64,000 nucleotides of DNA from Grimontia hollisae CIP 101886 (GCF_000176515.1 NZ_ADAQ01000008.1:124001-188000), one strand, 5' to 3'. Shown: positions 46,957-55,998, numbered from the stretch's first letter. Notes: generated by a model from the sequence alone, not told the origin. Made by a program: numbers and translations.

Positions 46957-47635
46957 CGCCCATCACGCTCTCACGTACAGAATCCATGCAGACCTCCAGA
47001 CGTTCATCGATATCGGCAATGGCCTCAGCATCATCACTGACGACGCGACAGCTTCCTGTTGCCAATGATTCATCCTGTTTCAGCGTCCAGCTTGCTACCG
47101 CATCTGGCATTAATTCAATCAGACGCTGGCAGTCCTGCGGATTTAAATACACGGTGACGTTTTTCTGTTGTTCAGGGATCTCAGCCAATGCTTCATTGAT
47201 CAGGCGGATCATATGGCTAGGCTGCAATGTTAATTCGGTACGAATCACCTGGCATGCCACCTTTTCCACCAAATCACAGATCATTTCACTTTGATCGCGA
47301 ACATACTGGTGAAACAGCGTTTCTGTCTGCTTCATCAACTGATCAACCGCGGTGACAGAGCTGTGCATTTGTTCTTTCACTTGCTCCATCCCCTGCTGAA
47401 TACCTTGTTGCAGCCCTTCCTGCCTACCTGTTTCAACACCCTGGTTCATCCCTTCCTGATACCCTTGGTCGAACCCTTTTTGGTGGCCGTCATCAAAGCC
47501 ACGTTGAAACTCATCCTGATAGCTGCCACTTTCATTGCCATACACGTCATCCTCTGCAGAAAGCAGCGATGGGAAGTGGTAGTTTCGATACTGCCCAGGC
47601 GTTGGATGCATAATTAACGGCGCCCTCTTATTCAT
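46949..47635 (-). CDS. fliH: Lateral export ATPase regulator FliH
   Basis: 228 residues. Residues about 40-85 carry repeated GxxxG-type units (RGFDDGHQKGFDQGYQEGM, continuing for six further steps), the FliH helix-pairing motif, in an unusually regular form. The C-terminal half has QVIRTELTLQPSHMIRLINEALAEI and the VYLNPQDCQRL segment of the FliH/HrpE family. It binds and restrains FliI. 14 bases after fliG. Confidence 0.92.
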   Translation of the reverse strand: MNKRAPLIMHPTPGQYRNYHFPSLLSAEDDVYGNESGSYQDEFQRGFDDGHQKGFDQGYQEGMNQGVETGRQEGLQQGIQQGMEQVKEQMHSSVTAVDQLMKQTETLFHQYVRDQSEMICDLVEKVACQVIRTELTLQPSHMIRLINEALAEIPEQQKNVTVYLNPQDCQRLIELMPDAVASWTLKQDESLATGSCRVVSDDAEAIADIDERLEVCMDSVRESVMGDA

Positions 47636-47649
47636 ACTGAATCCGCCCC

Positions 47650-48645
47650 TTATTCACTGAACAGTTGCAGTTCGATTTCTCCCGAATCGGCCAACTGACG
47701 CAGCAAGGTAACGATCTCTTGTCGTGCTTCTTCAACCACACTCGCACGCACGCGCCCACTGCTTTCAATAGCATCTTGCAGATATTGCGCAGCGCGTTTT
47801 GTCATGGTGGCAAAAATCTTGTCCTGCAGGGCTTGGCTTGCGCCTTTCAGTGCCACTGCCAGGGTTTCCTGATTAATATCCTGTACCAGGCGCTCCAGCG
47901 TTTCTTCACTCTGCTGCTCAAGAATACTGAAGTTGTACATTTTACTTTCCAGCTTCCCAACCAGCTCAGGGTCGTGCTCCTTCATGCCTTGCATGACTTT
48001 GAGACTGTAATCAGGCTTGAGACGATTAATGATCGCTGTCGCCTGATCCGTGCCGTCAATCGGCGTGCTGCTTTGCTGCGCAGGCAATTCAAGGAAACGG
48101 TTAATCAACACCTGCACCTCTTCCACCATACTTGGATGGATTTCACTGAGATTCGCAACACGATAAAGCAGATCGTCCATGCTGCTTTCCGGCAGGTGCA
48201 TCAATACCTCCGACGCCACATCCGGATCGAGGTAAGCCAGAAACACCGCCTGCATCTGTGGGTGTTCGCCACTGATAAGCTCAGCAATTTTTGACGGCTC
48301 AAGCCACTGCAACGATTGCAGGTTCTGTTTCAATGTGTCGCCATAAATTGCATTCAGCAAAGGCTCAGACAACGAGCGTCCCAACGCTTTGTCCAGCGTG
48401 CGTTCAAGATACGCACGCGACGCACCTGAAATGCCGGACTCCGCTCTGAAATCATCAAAAAATCGACGGTATACGTTCGACACTTCATCATTTTTTAATG
48501 CAGGAAGGCTGGCCATGGTCATTGTCAGCTGCCGCACTTGTTCGCGGTTAAGCTGCTTCAGCACATTCGCTGCAGCTTCTTCGCCCATACTGAGCAAAAG
48601 AATGGCGGCATGTTCTACGCCTGTATTAAGATCAAATGTCTGCAT
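47650..48645 (-). CDS. fliG: Lateral motor switch protein FliG
   Basis: 331 residues, the E. coli length. The N-terminal part has AAILLLSMGEEAAANVLKQLNREQVRQL. The middle EHPQ motif is GEHPQMQAVFLAYL. The C-terminal torque domain has REVVEEARQEIV-type (here RVRASVVEEARQEIVTLLRQLADSGEI). It couples stator force to the C ring. The start overlaps fliF by 14 bases. Confidence 0.96.
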   Translation of the reverse strand: MQTFDLNTGVEHAAILLLSMGEEAAANVLKQLNREQVRQLTMTMASLPALKNDEVSNVYRRFFDDFRAESGISGASRAYLERTLDKALGRSLSEPLLNAIYGDTLKQNLQSLQWLEPSKIAELISGEHPQMQAVFLAYLDPDVASEVLMHLPESSMDDLLYRVANLSEIHPSMVEEVQVLINRFLELPAQQSSTPIDGTDQATAIINRLKPDYSLKVMQGMKEHDPELVGKLESKMYNFSILEQQSEETLERLVQDINQETLAVALKGASQALQDKIFATMTKRAAQYLQDAIESSGRVRASVVEEARQEIVTLLRQLADSGEIELQLFSE

Positions 48646-50278
48646 TTTTCGGGGTCATCCACTGTTTCACAACATGGGCAACACGCTCTGGCTCTCGCTC
48701 AGATAGCATTTGTAAATACGACGACTGACCTTCAAGTCCCGTTTCTGGTGTCGGCAAATCTGGCATGTCATTCATCGCAGGTGTTTTACTGCCCTCTGAA
48801 CCGACCGCCATGTCAGTACTCCCGCCCACAAACTCGCCCGCAACGGTTCGACTCAGCGTGCCTTCATTAGCGCCTGCATTCACCGTTTCCCGTGACGCGT
48901 TTTGCTGCGCCAGAGCACGGACAGCAGGACGAATAACCACCAGCAATATCACCAGAGATACCACCGCTGACAAAATGTAACGCAGGTAATCCAACCAAAT
49001 ATTATCCATCCACCAGGACGGCGTTGACGCCAACAACTCAGGCGCATCCGTATTAAATGGATGCACAAACAGACTCAGCTTGTCACCACGCGCCTCATCC
49101 AGCCCCAATGCATCAATCAGCATGGTGCGGATATTCTCACGTTGTGCATCACTAAAACTTTCCGCTTCGCCGTTAAGCAACACCGATACCGTCAGGCGTT
49201 CAACCGAACCCTGTTGGTACTTGATGTGCTTTAACGTGCGGTCAACTGCATAGTCTTTGGACGATTCACCACGCTTGTTAACCAAGGTACCATCACCGTC
49301 CTCTTTCCCTTCTGGCAGCCGGTTACTCTGTGTGCCCGGTACGCCTTCTGGCTCCTTCTGCCCCTCATTATCAAACGAACTGAATTCGTTACGCACCGTT
49401 CCTTTCGGGCCATAGGATTCTTCCGTCGCTTCCACGCGGTCAAAATTGACACTTGCCGCGACTTCTACCTGAAAGTTGTTGACGCCCACCATCGGTCGCA
49501 GCATTTTGGCGGCACTTTCAATGTACTCGGCTTCCAGTTTTTGTGTGTAGCTGAGGTATTGGCTGTTCCCCAGTTCACCGATACCGGTCCCCTGCCCAAT
49601 CTGGTTGGACAATAAGTTACCGTGCTGATCAATCACGTTAACGCGATCAGCCTGTAGATCAGGCACGCTGCCTGCCACCAAATTGACGATGGCGGCAATG
49701 TTGTCACTATGCAGTACACGACCTGGCGTCAGCACCACCACAACGGATGCCGATGGCAGTTCCTTATTACGACCGACAAACAAAGTTTGCTTGGGAAGCG
49801 CCAAATGAACGCGCGCATTACTGACACCATCGAGCGTCATAATCGAGCGGGCCAGTTCCCCTTCAAGACCATGTCGGTATCGGGCGTTTTCGATAAATTG
49901 ACTGGTGCCTAAGGCAAAATCTTTATTCAGAATTTCCAGTCCGGCAGGTACTTTTGCCTCTATACCCGCCGCAGCCATTGCAATACGTGCTGCCGCCACC
50001 TGACTGCGCTCAACCATGATGTTGCCTTTTTGTGGCTCAACGTAGTAGTCGAAGCGATTTTGCTCAAGTGCAGCAATCACCTGATTACGATCATACTGCT
50101 CCTGTTCACCATATAGCGGACGATACTCCCCTCCTTGCCAGAGCCCTAACACCACGGCGACAGCGACTGCAACCGCAATGGTGCCCAGCAGTGCAACAGT
50201 GCGGGCGCCGCTAAACACACGCTGTGGTGAAACCGCCATATTCAGCGTGGCTAATTTGTTTTTGAGTACGTTGATCAC
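48632..50278 (-). CDS. fliF: Lateral MS-ring protein FliF
   Basis: 548 residues (E. coli 552). A membrane helix near residues 28-47 and another near 430-455 bracket a periplasmic ring-building domain with EGELARSIMTLDGVSNARVHLALP, a FliF signature. The C-terminus RVAHVVKQWM is the FliG-binding tail. It forms the MS ring in the inner membrane, on which the export gate and rod are built. 17 bases after fliE. Confidence 0.96.
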   Translation of the reverse strand: MINVLKNKLATLNMAVSPQRVFSGARTVALLGTIAVAVAVAVVLGLWQGGEYRPLYGEQEQYDRNQVIAALEQNRFDYYVEPQKGNIMVERSQVAAARIAMAAAGIEAKVPAGLEILNKDFALGTSQFIENARYRHGLEGELARSIMTLDGVSNARVHLALPKQTLFVGRNKELPSASVVVVLTPGRVLHSDNIAAIVNLVAGSVPDLQADRVNVIDQHGNLLSNQIGQGTGIGELGNSQYLSYTQKLEAEYIESAAKMLRPMVGVNNFQVEVAASVNFDRVEATEESYGPKGTVRNEFSSFDNEGQKEPEGVPGTQSNRLPEGKEDGDGTLVNKRGESSKDYAVDRTLKHIKYQQGSVERLTVSVLLNGEAESFSDAQRENIRTMLIDALGLDEARGDKLSLFVHPFNTDAPELLASTPSWWMDNIWLDYLRYILSAVVSLVILLVVIRPAVRALAQQNASRETVNAGANEGTLSRTVAGEFVGGSTDMAVGSEGSKTPAMNDMPDLPTPETGLEGQSSYLQMLSEREPERVAHVVKQWMTPKNADI

Positions 50279-50295
50279 CTACGTCACCTATTACA

Positions 50296-50640
50296 CTACA
50301 CCGGCATTTTCATGACATCGTTGTAGGCCGTCATCAGGCTGTTTCTCACCTGCACCATGGCCGAAAATGACAAACTGGCTTTCTGGCTGGCAATCATGGC
50401 GCCCACCAGATCATCACTTTGACCTGTGTCAACGGCATGCATTTGGGCTGATGCTTCTTTACCCATGTTGTCAACACTGCGAATGGTGCTAGAGATGACG
50501 TCAGAAAATGACACGTTCTCCGCTGCCCCCTGATTCATAGGATTGGAGGCAATCGGCAGGGTATTGATACTCGCAACCTGCTGGCGGATATCATTAATTT
50601 GACTCACAACACTGTCTAAGTTCTGCAGTTCTTTTTGCAT
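50296..50640 (-). CDS. fliE: Lateral MS-ring/rod adapter FliE
   Basis: 114 residues. The C-terminal VGAMIASQKASLSFSAMVQVRNSLMTAYNDVMKMPV is the FliE signature. It connects the MS ring to the rod. First of fliEFGHIJ; the 70-base gap to lafK contains a GAACAGG / CCTGTTC inverted repeat but no clear promoter, so it may be co-transcribed with motY-lafK. Confidence 0.94.
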   Translation of the reverse strand: MQKELQNLDSVVSQINDIRQQVASINTLPIASNPMNQGAAENVSFSDVISSTIRSVDNMGKEASAQMHAVDTGQSDDLVGAMIASQKASLSFSAMVQVRNSLMTAYNDVMKMPV

Positions 50641-50710
50641 TTCATCAACCTCAAACGTTTGGTCATACCGTTAATGATGGAACAGGCTTTTTGTTCGAAT
50701 CGCCCTGTTC

Positions 50711-52111
50711 TTACGCCAGTATCTGATCCACATCCCATCCGTTTTCACGCATGGTTTGGATCTTGTAACGCAGGGCGCGCGTCGTCACCCCTAGTGCTTG
50801 CGCCGTCTTACTACGATGACCATCAAAGCGGCGCAATGTATCGATGATGGTGTCAAACTCCGCCCGTTTTCGACTTTTCTGCAAAGACGGACTTTCTTCC
50901 TGAGCCACATAATGGCGTTGAGGCTCTATGGTCGGCTCAGCAAACATGACTGCCTCTTCTCGCTCATTCATTTGTGTCGTCAGATACATCGTGCCCGGCA
51001 AATTCAAGTCTTCACTGCGAATTTCACACCCACGGCTTAATACCAATGCGCGTTGAACCACGTTTTCCAACTCACGGACATTGCCCGGCCAACCATAGTT
51101 TTCCATTGCCCGTTGTGCGTCATCAGAAAAGCAAATCGACTGGTAAAAGTCCGGCATGTATCGCTTCACCATGTGTTCTGCCAAAGGCAGGATGTCTTGT
51201 CGACGCTCTCGTAACGGTGCGCACTGCAATGGGAACACATTGAGGCGGTAATAAAGATCAGAGCGAAAACGCCCTTCAGCCACCGCCTGTTCCAAGTTCT
51301 GGTTAGTGGCTGCCACCACTCGGATATCCAGCTTGACCTTTTTATTGCACCCCAAACGTTCCACTTCACGCTCTTGGAGCGCACGTAACAGCTTGGCTTG
51401 CATCGTCAGTGGCAATTCCCCGATTTCGTCCAGCAACAGGGTGCCATGGTTGGCGATCTCCAATTTGCCTGGATAGGCCTGTGCCGCACCTGTGAATGCC
51501 CCCTTGGCATGACCAAACAAAATAGATTCCACCATGGTTTCAGGTAACGCCGCGCAGTTAATCGCCACAAACGGGCCATTCGCGCGGGGAGATGCATTGT
51601 GAATAAAACGTGCCAGCACTTCTTTACCTGTACCGCTTTCTCCTGTGATCAATACAGACGCATCCGTTTGGGCAACACGCTGTGCCATTTGAAAAAGCTG
51701 TCGGTTGTATTGTGATTCCGCGACCACTTCTCCACCTGCCCCTTCCAGCATTTTCAGCCGGTTGACTAGCTGGACGAGATGAAACGTCTCAAGCGGCGCC
51801 AATAAATAATCGGCTGCGCCATGTTGCATCGCACGTGACACAGAGCCTGCCTGAGCCACGTTTGCCACCACAACCACAAAACCCCCAAACCGGTTAAACG
51901 GCGCTGTTGTCAGACACTCCGCAACATCTGAGCCATCGTCGAGTTTGCTCGGTACCAGCACCATATCCCAGTGACGAGATGCCATCATGCGTGAAAACGT
52001 GTCAAAACAGGGGGCATCCACCAGTTCAAAATCGGTATGTTGCACATGCACCAGATTGCTCATGTTTACCGTTGAACTTTGAAGCATCAAGATTTGCCAT
52101 TTCTGTTTCAT
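50711..52111 (-). CDS. lafK: Lateral flagellar sigma-54 activator LafK
   Basis: 466 residues. The N-terminal 120 residues fold like a receiver but lack its usual residues: the acceptor-Asp position reads VLVPSK (51-56), and the conserved Lys in the C-terminal loop is Ala (DYLLAP). The AAA+ core has Walker A GESGTGKE (157-164), the sigma-54 contact GAFTGA (204-209) and Walker B LLLDE (225-229). A Fis-type helix-turn-helix lies at the C-terminus (HRSKTAQALGVTTRALRYKI). It should open the sigma-54 promoters at flgB and lafB. Follows motY by 3 bases. Confidence 0.93.
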   Translation of the reverse strand: MKQKWQILMLQSSTVNMSNLVHVQHTDFELVDAPCFDTFSRMMASRHWDMVLVPSKLDDGSDVAECLTTAPFNRFGGFVVVVANVAQAGSVSRAMQHGAADYLLAPLETFHLVQLVNRLKMLEGAGGEVVAESQYNRQLFQMAQRVAQTDASVLITGESGTGKEVLARFIHNASPRANGPFVAINCAALPETMVESILFGHAKGAFTGAAQAYPGKLEIANHGTLLLDEIGELPLTMQAKLLRALQEREVERLGCNKKVKLDIRVVAATNQNLEQAVAEGRFRSDLYYRLNVFPLQCAPLRERRQDILPLAEHMVKRYMPDFYQSICFSDDAQRAMENYGWPGNVRELENVVQRALVLSRGCEIRSEDLNLPGTMYLTTQMNEREEAVMFAEPTIEPQRHYVAQEESPSLQKSRKRAEFDTIIDTLRRFDGHRSKTAQALGVTTRALRYKIQTMRENGWDVDQILA

Positions 52112-52114
52112 GAA

Positions 52115-52981
52115 TCACCCGACACGATTTTTTTTGATTAAACGCACTGTGACATATCGTTTTTTATCGCTTTGTTGTTCACTCTCCTCCGTGACGATGT
52201 ATCTGTCTCCATGCCAGCGAATTTCTAATTTCGATAACGGCACACCCGACTCAACCAGCAGCGAAGCCACCTCCTCCGCACGGCTTTGCGAAAGACGTAA
52301 GTTCGCAGAACGGTCTGAATAATCGCCTGCATAACCATCAATCAGAACCTTGTTGATGGAGCTGTCACTGGCAATCAATTCTGCAATTGACGCCAAATCT
52401 TTTGCATTCCCTGCATCCACCTCAAACGCGCCATTGGCAAAGTTGAGGACGGTATTTCTTGCTGTTCCATAGCTGATAGGGAGTAGTTGCGCGCGACACG
52501 CATTGAATGCCTCTGCGACAACAGAAAAATTCACATTGGTAATTTGTACGCTCTGGATATCCCCCTCACGATCTTGAAGACTGAGCCAAATCCAATCTCC
52601 ATGTGATAACGCGTCATAAATTGGCTGCGCCTTATTGAGAGAGAGCCCGCCATCCAGACGTGCCTGAGTGTTGCCAGCGTAAGTCAGAGGTCCAGCCACA
52701 TCGGCATGCCAAGGTGGTGCAATAGCCTCCACCGACATCAGGCTTTTTACCTTATCGCCAGACGTAGGCTGAATTTCAACGCTGACAGGCACCCCCGGCT
52801 CAGCAACAAGATTGACGTTGCCAAAACCATCAATCCAATACGTCAATTCACAACGGTTATTGTCACCACTGAACAACCAACGGGTGCTATCTAGATCAGA
52901 AAACCAAAGTCTTTCCGCAGAGAAAGCCAGTGGTGAAAACAAAAAAAACAAACAGAGCAAGCGCCTCATCAGATGCCTCAT
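52115..52981 (-). CDS. motY: Lateral motor T-ring protein MotY
   Basis: 288 residues. A signal peptide (LMRRLLCLFFLFSPLAFSA) is followed by a MotY N-terminal domain (RWLFSGDNNRCELTYWIDGFG) and a C-terminal OmpA-like peptidoglycan-binding domain with VLIDGYAGDYSDRSANLRLSQSRAEEVASLL. MotY places the stator around the rod. V. parahaemolyticus lateral loci also contain a dedicated motY next to lafK. No motX is found here. Confidence 0.93.
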   Translation of the reverse strand: MRHLMRRLLCLFFLFSPLAFSAERLWFSDLDSTRWLFSGDNNRCELTYWIDGFGNVNLVAEPGVPVSVEIQPTSGDKVKSLMSVEAIAPPWHADVAGPLTYAGNTQARLDGGLSLNKAQPIYDALSHGDWIWLSLQDREGDIQSVQITNVNFSVVAEAFNACRAQLLPISYGTARNTVLNFANGAFEVDAGNAKDLASIAELIASDSSINKVLIDGYAGDYSDRSANLRLSQSRAEEVASLLVESGVPLSKLEIRWHGDRYIVTEESEQQSDKKRYVTVRLIKKNRVG

Positions 52982-53739
52982 TCATGCAGTAACTTTTATC
53001 TTCAACACAATGCAATCCCCAAAAGGGAGGATTAGATCCAACGCCACACACGTTTTTCACGAGTGCACCGCTGGGGGTTTGCAACGTCAGGCCAAGAGTT
53101 AGACAGCACCAACACCGTCGCCTACAAAACCAGACAAACCCATTCACCTGCTCTCAATGCAGGTGGTGTTCTTTTTCACCAATTGCCAGATGTCGAAAAA
53201 GATGAATTGATCACTTTTTAAGCGGACAGCTTTAAACCATACTCTCTCCATCATGTCAAGCACCATTTGACTCTAATGCATTATAAACACCAAAAACGCT
53301 GTGAAAAACCACTTTGTTTAAAATTTAAACATTCGATACTTTTAACTTTTTTATAGCTATTCATAATCAAATATCGATTTTTAATGCTAAATATTGTTGA
53401 TTTTTGGTTTTTTATTTTAAAACAATGAATAAATCCCCCTTTTTTCATAGCATTAGATTATGCGATGAATATCACCATCAAAAAATGAAAATCGATAAAA
53501 AGTCGTGCATTTCTCATTGACAAAACGCTGCTCAATATTTAGTCTCCGCACACTTTTTGTCCACTTGCGTTCGCTATTTTCGTAAATAGCGCTGTTACAG
53601 ACCGGATAATTTCCGGAAAAAACAACAGGCAAGTGATTAAGAAAGCAGACATTTGATTTGAGCAACAGCGGCCTGCCCTCAGGCATCTGTTAGGTCTTTA
53701 GACGTACGACTGCATCGGATTATTTGGTTGTGAGTGGTT
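52982..53739. other. AT-rich control region between motY-lafK and fliM operons
   Basis: 758 bases with no convincing gene. The central 53270-53520 is strongly AT-rich. Seen here: an inverted repeat CACCTGC / GCAGGTG (53145-53165), a 15-base palindrome GTTTAAAATTTAAAC (53316-53330), an 8-bp inverted repeat CGCTATTT / AAATAGCG (53572-53591), and CCGGA / TCCGG (53602-53616). It should hold the promoters of both divergent operons, and perhaps H-NS binding. No sigma-54 site with correct spacing was found. Confidence 0.6.
53231..53259 (-). promoter_or_regulatory. Candidate sigma-70 promoter of motY-lafK
   Basis: Minus strand TTGACA (53259-53254), 17-base spacer, TTTAAA (53236-53231). The leader to motY would be about 240 bases. 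Confidence 0.45.
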
Positions 53740-54630
53740 ATGACAAAGAGAAGCAAAATCATCGCAGAAAACGATCTGGCCGATGTAAGGCCTTACGACC
53801 TTACCAGCCCAGAGCACCGCATCGGAGCCGTTCTGGCAACCATTGACAACGTATGCAAACAGTTCGAAACCCTGGCTAAGCAGGCATTCCAACATATTCT
53901 GCGTTGTCCGGTTGAATTTACGTATCAGCAACAACACACCGAGACGCTTCAGGATCACCTGAAAGCCATGGGTGAACAGTCACTTTATCGTGAATTTACG
54001 GTGTCACCACACCACTTCAATGGGGTACTGGTCATTGAGAAAGAATTGCAGTTTCTCTTGGTAGATTTGTTTTTTGGTGGCAAAGGGATTGTCAAGGCAC
54101 GCACAACCATCAGTGATACTGAATGGCGCATGATGGCGCGTTTCTTTGGTCAAATGCTGGACCAATACGCCATCGCCTGGCAATCCGTTTCACCCTGGCA
54201 ATGTCAGTTGCAGCCCAAAGAGAATCTGGACCTTGAAAATACGCGGCAAGACAGCCAGCTGCATCAGATCTGCCGGTTCACGATGAATGTCTGTGGTCAT
54301 CAGGGTTGGATTGATATCAGCTTGCCACTCAACGGGCTGGATTTTCTTCGCCACCGGCACGCCACAGATGACGATGCGGCGACAGCCCCTGAGTTGCAAC
54401 ACATTGTCAACGCAACATTGAAAAAGGCACCAATACGCCTGTTAAGCACGCTTTGCGAACGCCAATTATCACTTGGAGACATCATGGCACTGAAAGTCGG
54501 TGATGTGATCCCGGTCGAGCTACCCGGTGAAGTGGTTGTTCGGGCAGGAAGGACACCTTTGTTTACGGCCAAGGTCGCTGAACAGAATGCGACTCTCGTG
54601 CTTCAAGTGCAAAACGTAATTGAACAGTAG
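53740..54630 (+). CDS. fliM: Lateral motor switch protein FliM
   Basis: 296 residues from ATG 53740 (GTGAGTGG upstream; a GTG two codons earlier is also in frame). The core begins DVRPYDLTSPEHRIG, aligning with DIRPYDP of E. coli FliM, and contains FLLVDLFFGGKG. The C-terminal SpoA domain has LGDIMALKVGDVIPVELPGEVVVRAG. The N-terminal CheY-P binding peptide (EIDALL type) is absent: only 16 residues precede DVRPYD and none match. It builds the C ring with FliG and FliN. First of fliMNPQR-flhBA. Confidence 0.92.
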   Translation: MTKRSKIIAENDLADVRPYDLTSPEHRIGAVLATIDNVCKQFETLAKQAFQHILRCPVEFTYQQQHTETLQDHLKAMGEQSLYREFTVSPHHFNGVLVIEKELQFLLVDLFFGGKGIVKARTTISDTEWRMMARFFGQMLDQYAIAWQSVSPWQCQLQPKENLDLENTRQDSQLHQICRFTMNVCGHQGWIDISLPLNGLDFLRHRHATDDDAATAPELQHIVNATLKKAPIRLLSTLCERQLSLGDIMALKVGDVIPVELPGEVVVRAGRTPLFTAKVAEQNATLVLQVQNVIEQ

Positions 54631-54641
54631 TTAAGAGCATC

Positions 54642-54992
54642 ATGACTGACTTAAATAACGATTTGAATCTGGATCTCAATGACCTTGATCTGGGTGGCCC
54701 GAGTTCAGACGCTCCCGCTCCCGTCAGCAGCAACGACATGCGTTTTATTCGCAACATTCCTGTCAATCTGACATTGGAAGTGGCGAGCACCGAACTTAAG
54801 GTGGGCGATCTGATGAATATCAACGTCGGCTCGGTGATAGAGCTGGATAAGCTCAGTGGCGAACCGATGGATGTACGTGTAAACGGCACACTGCTCGGTC
54901 ACGCAGAAGTGGTGGTCGTGAATAACAAATATGGCTTGCGCCTGGTGAACGTTGTCGATGAAAAAGACATGCTGAGAGGATTGGCCAATTGA
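54642..54992 (+). CDS. fliN: Lateral motor switch protein FliN
   Basis: 116 residues. An acidic N-terminus (DLNLDLNDLDL) is followed by a SpoA domain with IPVNLTLEVASTELKVGDLMNINVGSVIELDKLSGEPMDVRVNGTLLGHAEVVVVNNKYGLRL. Lower-tier C-ring component. The stop overlaps the fliP start as TGATG. There is no fliO between fliN and fliP. Confidence 0.95.
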   Translation: MTDLNNDLNLDLNDLDLGGPSSDAPAPVSSNDMRFIRNIPVNLTLEVASTELKVGDLMNINVGSVIELDKLSGEPMDVRVNGTLLGHAEVVVVNNKYGLRLVNVVDEKDMLRGLAN

Positions 54993-55723
54993 TGCAACAG
55001 AAGCCTCTGTTCATTATTTTCTTTTTGTTGTTCAGCTTGCCCGCATTTGGGCAGGACTTGCCTGTGCTCACCGTAACAGGCCCAGACGGTACGGAAGAAT
55101 ACAGCGTGAAGATGCAGATTTTCCTGCTCATGACCATGCTGAGCTTCCTGCCAGCCATGCTCTTAATGGTCACCAGCTTTACGCGGATCATTATTGTGCT
55201 GGGTATTTTACGCCAAGCCATTGGCTTGCAACAAAGCCCGCCCAACACCGTGTTGGTCGGCATTGCGCTTATTCTCACGCTGTTTACGATGCGTCCGGTG
55301 TTAACCGACATCCATGAGAATGCCGTCAAGCCTTATCAAAATGGGACGCTCTCGCTGCAACAAGCCGTCTCCGTGGCGGAAAAGCCGCTTAAGGCCTTTA
55401 TGCTGCAACAGACGCGTGAAACGGATCTTGACCAAATTCTGCGGATCGCAAACGAACCACCGCATCAAGCCGGTGAAGACATCGACTTGCTGTTACTGAT
55501 GCCTGCGTTTGTACTGAGTGAACTTAAAACCGCCTTTCAGATCGGTTTTATGTTGTTTGTGCCGTTCCTCATCATCGACATCGTTGTTTCCAGCGTGTTG
55601 ATGGCGATGGGGATGATGATGCTGTCACCACTGATCATTTCATTGCCATTCAAGCTGATGATTTTTGTGATGGTCGATGGTTGGAGCATGTTGGTTGGTA
55701 CCCTTACTGCGAGTTTCGGATAA
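54992..55723 (+). CDS. fliP: Lateral flagellar export gate protein FliP
   Basis: 243 residues from ATG 54992. A signal peptide is followed by the FliP signatures LLMVTSFTRIIIVLGILRQAIGLQQSPPN and FVLSELKTAFQIGFMLFVPFLIIDIVVSSVLMAMGMMMLSP. Five copies with FliQ and FliR form the membrane export pore. The start is coupled to fliN; the end is coupled to fliQ. Confidence 0.96.
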   Translation: MQQKPLFIIFFLLFSLPAFGQDLPVLTVTGPDGTEEYSVKMQIFLLMTMLSFLPAMLLMVTSFTRIIIVLGILRQAIGLQQSPPNTVLVGIALILTLFTMRPVLTDIHENAVKPYQNGTLSLQQAVSVAEKPLKAFMLQQTRETDLDQILRIANEPPHQAGEDIDLLLLMPAFVLSELKTAFQIGFMLFVPFLIIDIVVSSVLMAMGMMMLSPLIISLPFKLMIFVMVDGWSMLVGTLTASFG

Positions 55724-55995
55724 TGATGGGATCTGAATTTGTCTCGGCGTTTTTTGGTGACGCCCTGTTCATGATTGTCAGTATGGTTTGTGTCCTTATC
55801 CTGCCAGGCCTTCTGGTTGGCCTGGTGGTGAGCATTTTTCAGGCTGCCACGCAAATCAACGAACAAACGTTGAGTTTTTTGCCACGTCTTTTGGTCACGC
55901 TCGCGATGCTGGGTTTTGCCGGACCATGGATGATGCGCACTTTCAGCGATCTTTTCGCTCGCCTGTTTCAAGACATTCCCCACCTTATTGGGTAA
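55723..55995 (+). CDS. fliQ: Lateral flagellar export gate protein FliQ
   Basis: 90 residues from ATG 55723, which overlaps the fliP stop by one base; a second ATG follows at once. Two membrane helices are visible and the signature VVSIFQAATQINEQTLSFLPRLLV. E. coli FliQ is 89 residues. Confidence 0.95.
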   Translation: MMGSEFVSAFFGDALFMIVSMVCVLILPGLLVGLVVSIFQAATQINEQTLSFLPRLLVTLAMLGFAGPWMMRTFSDLFARLFQDIPHLIG

Positions 55996-55998
55996 CCC

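Noticed and set aside
53070-53086. Possible sigma-54 site TTGGCCTGACGTTGCA upstream of motY
   Set aside because: GG and GC are 9 bases apart, not 10, and the -24 box lacks the usual CAC, so it probably does not work.
53453-53686. 77-codon minus-strand open frame in the fliM-motY gap
   Set aside because: No ribosome site, unusual composition, and it crosses the inverted repeats of the control region.
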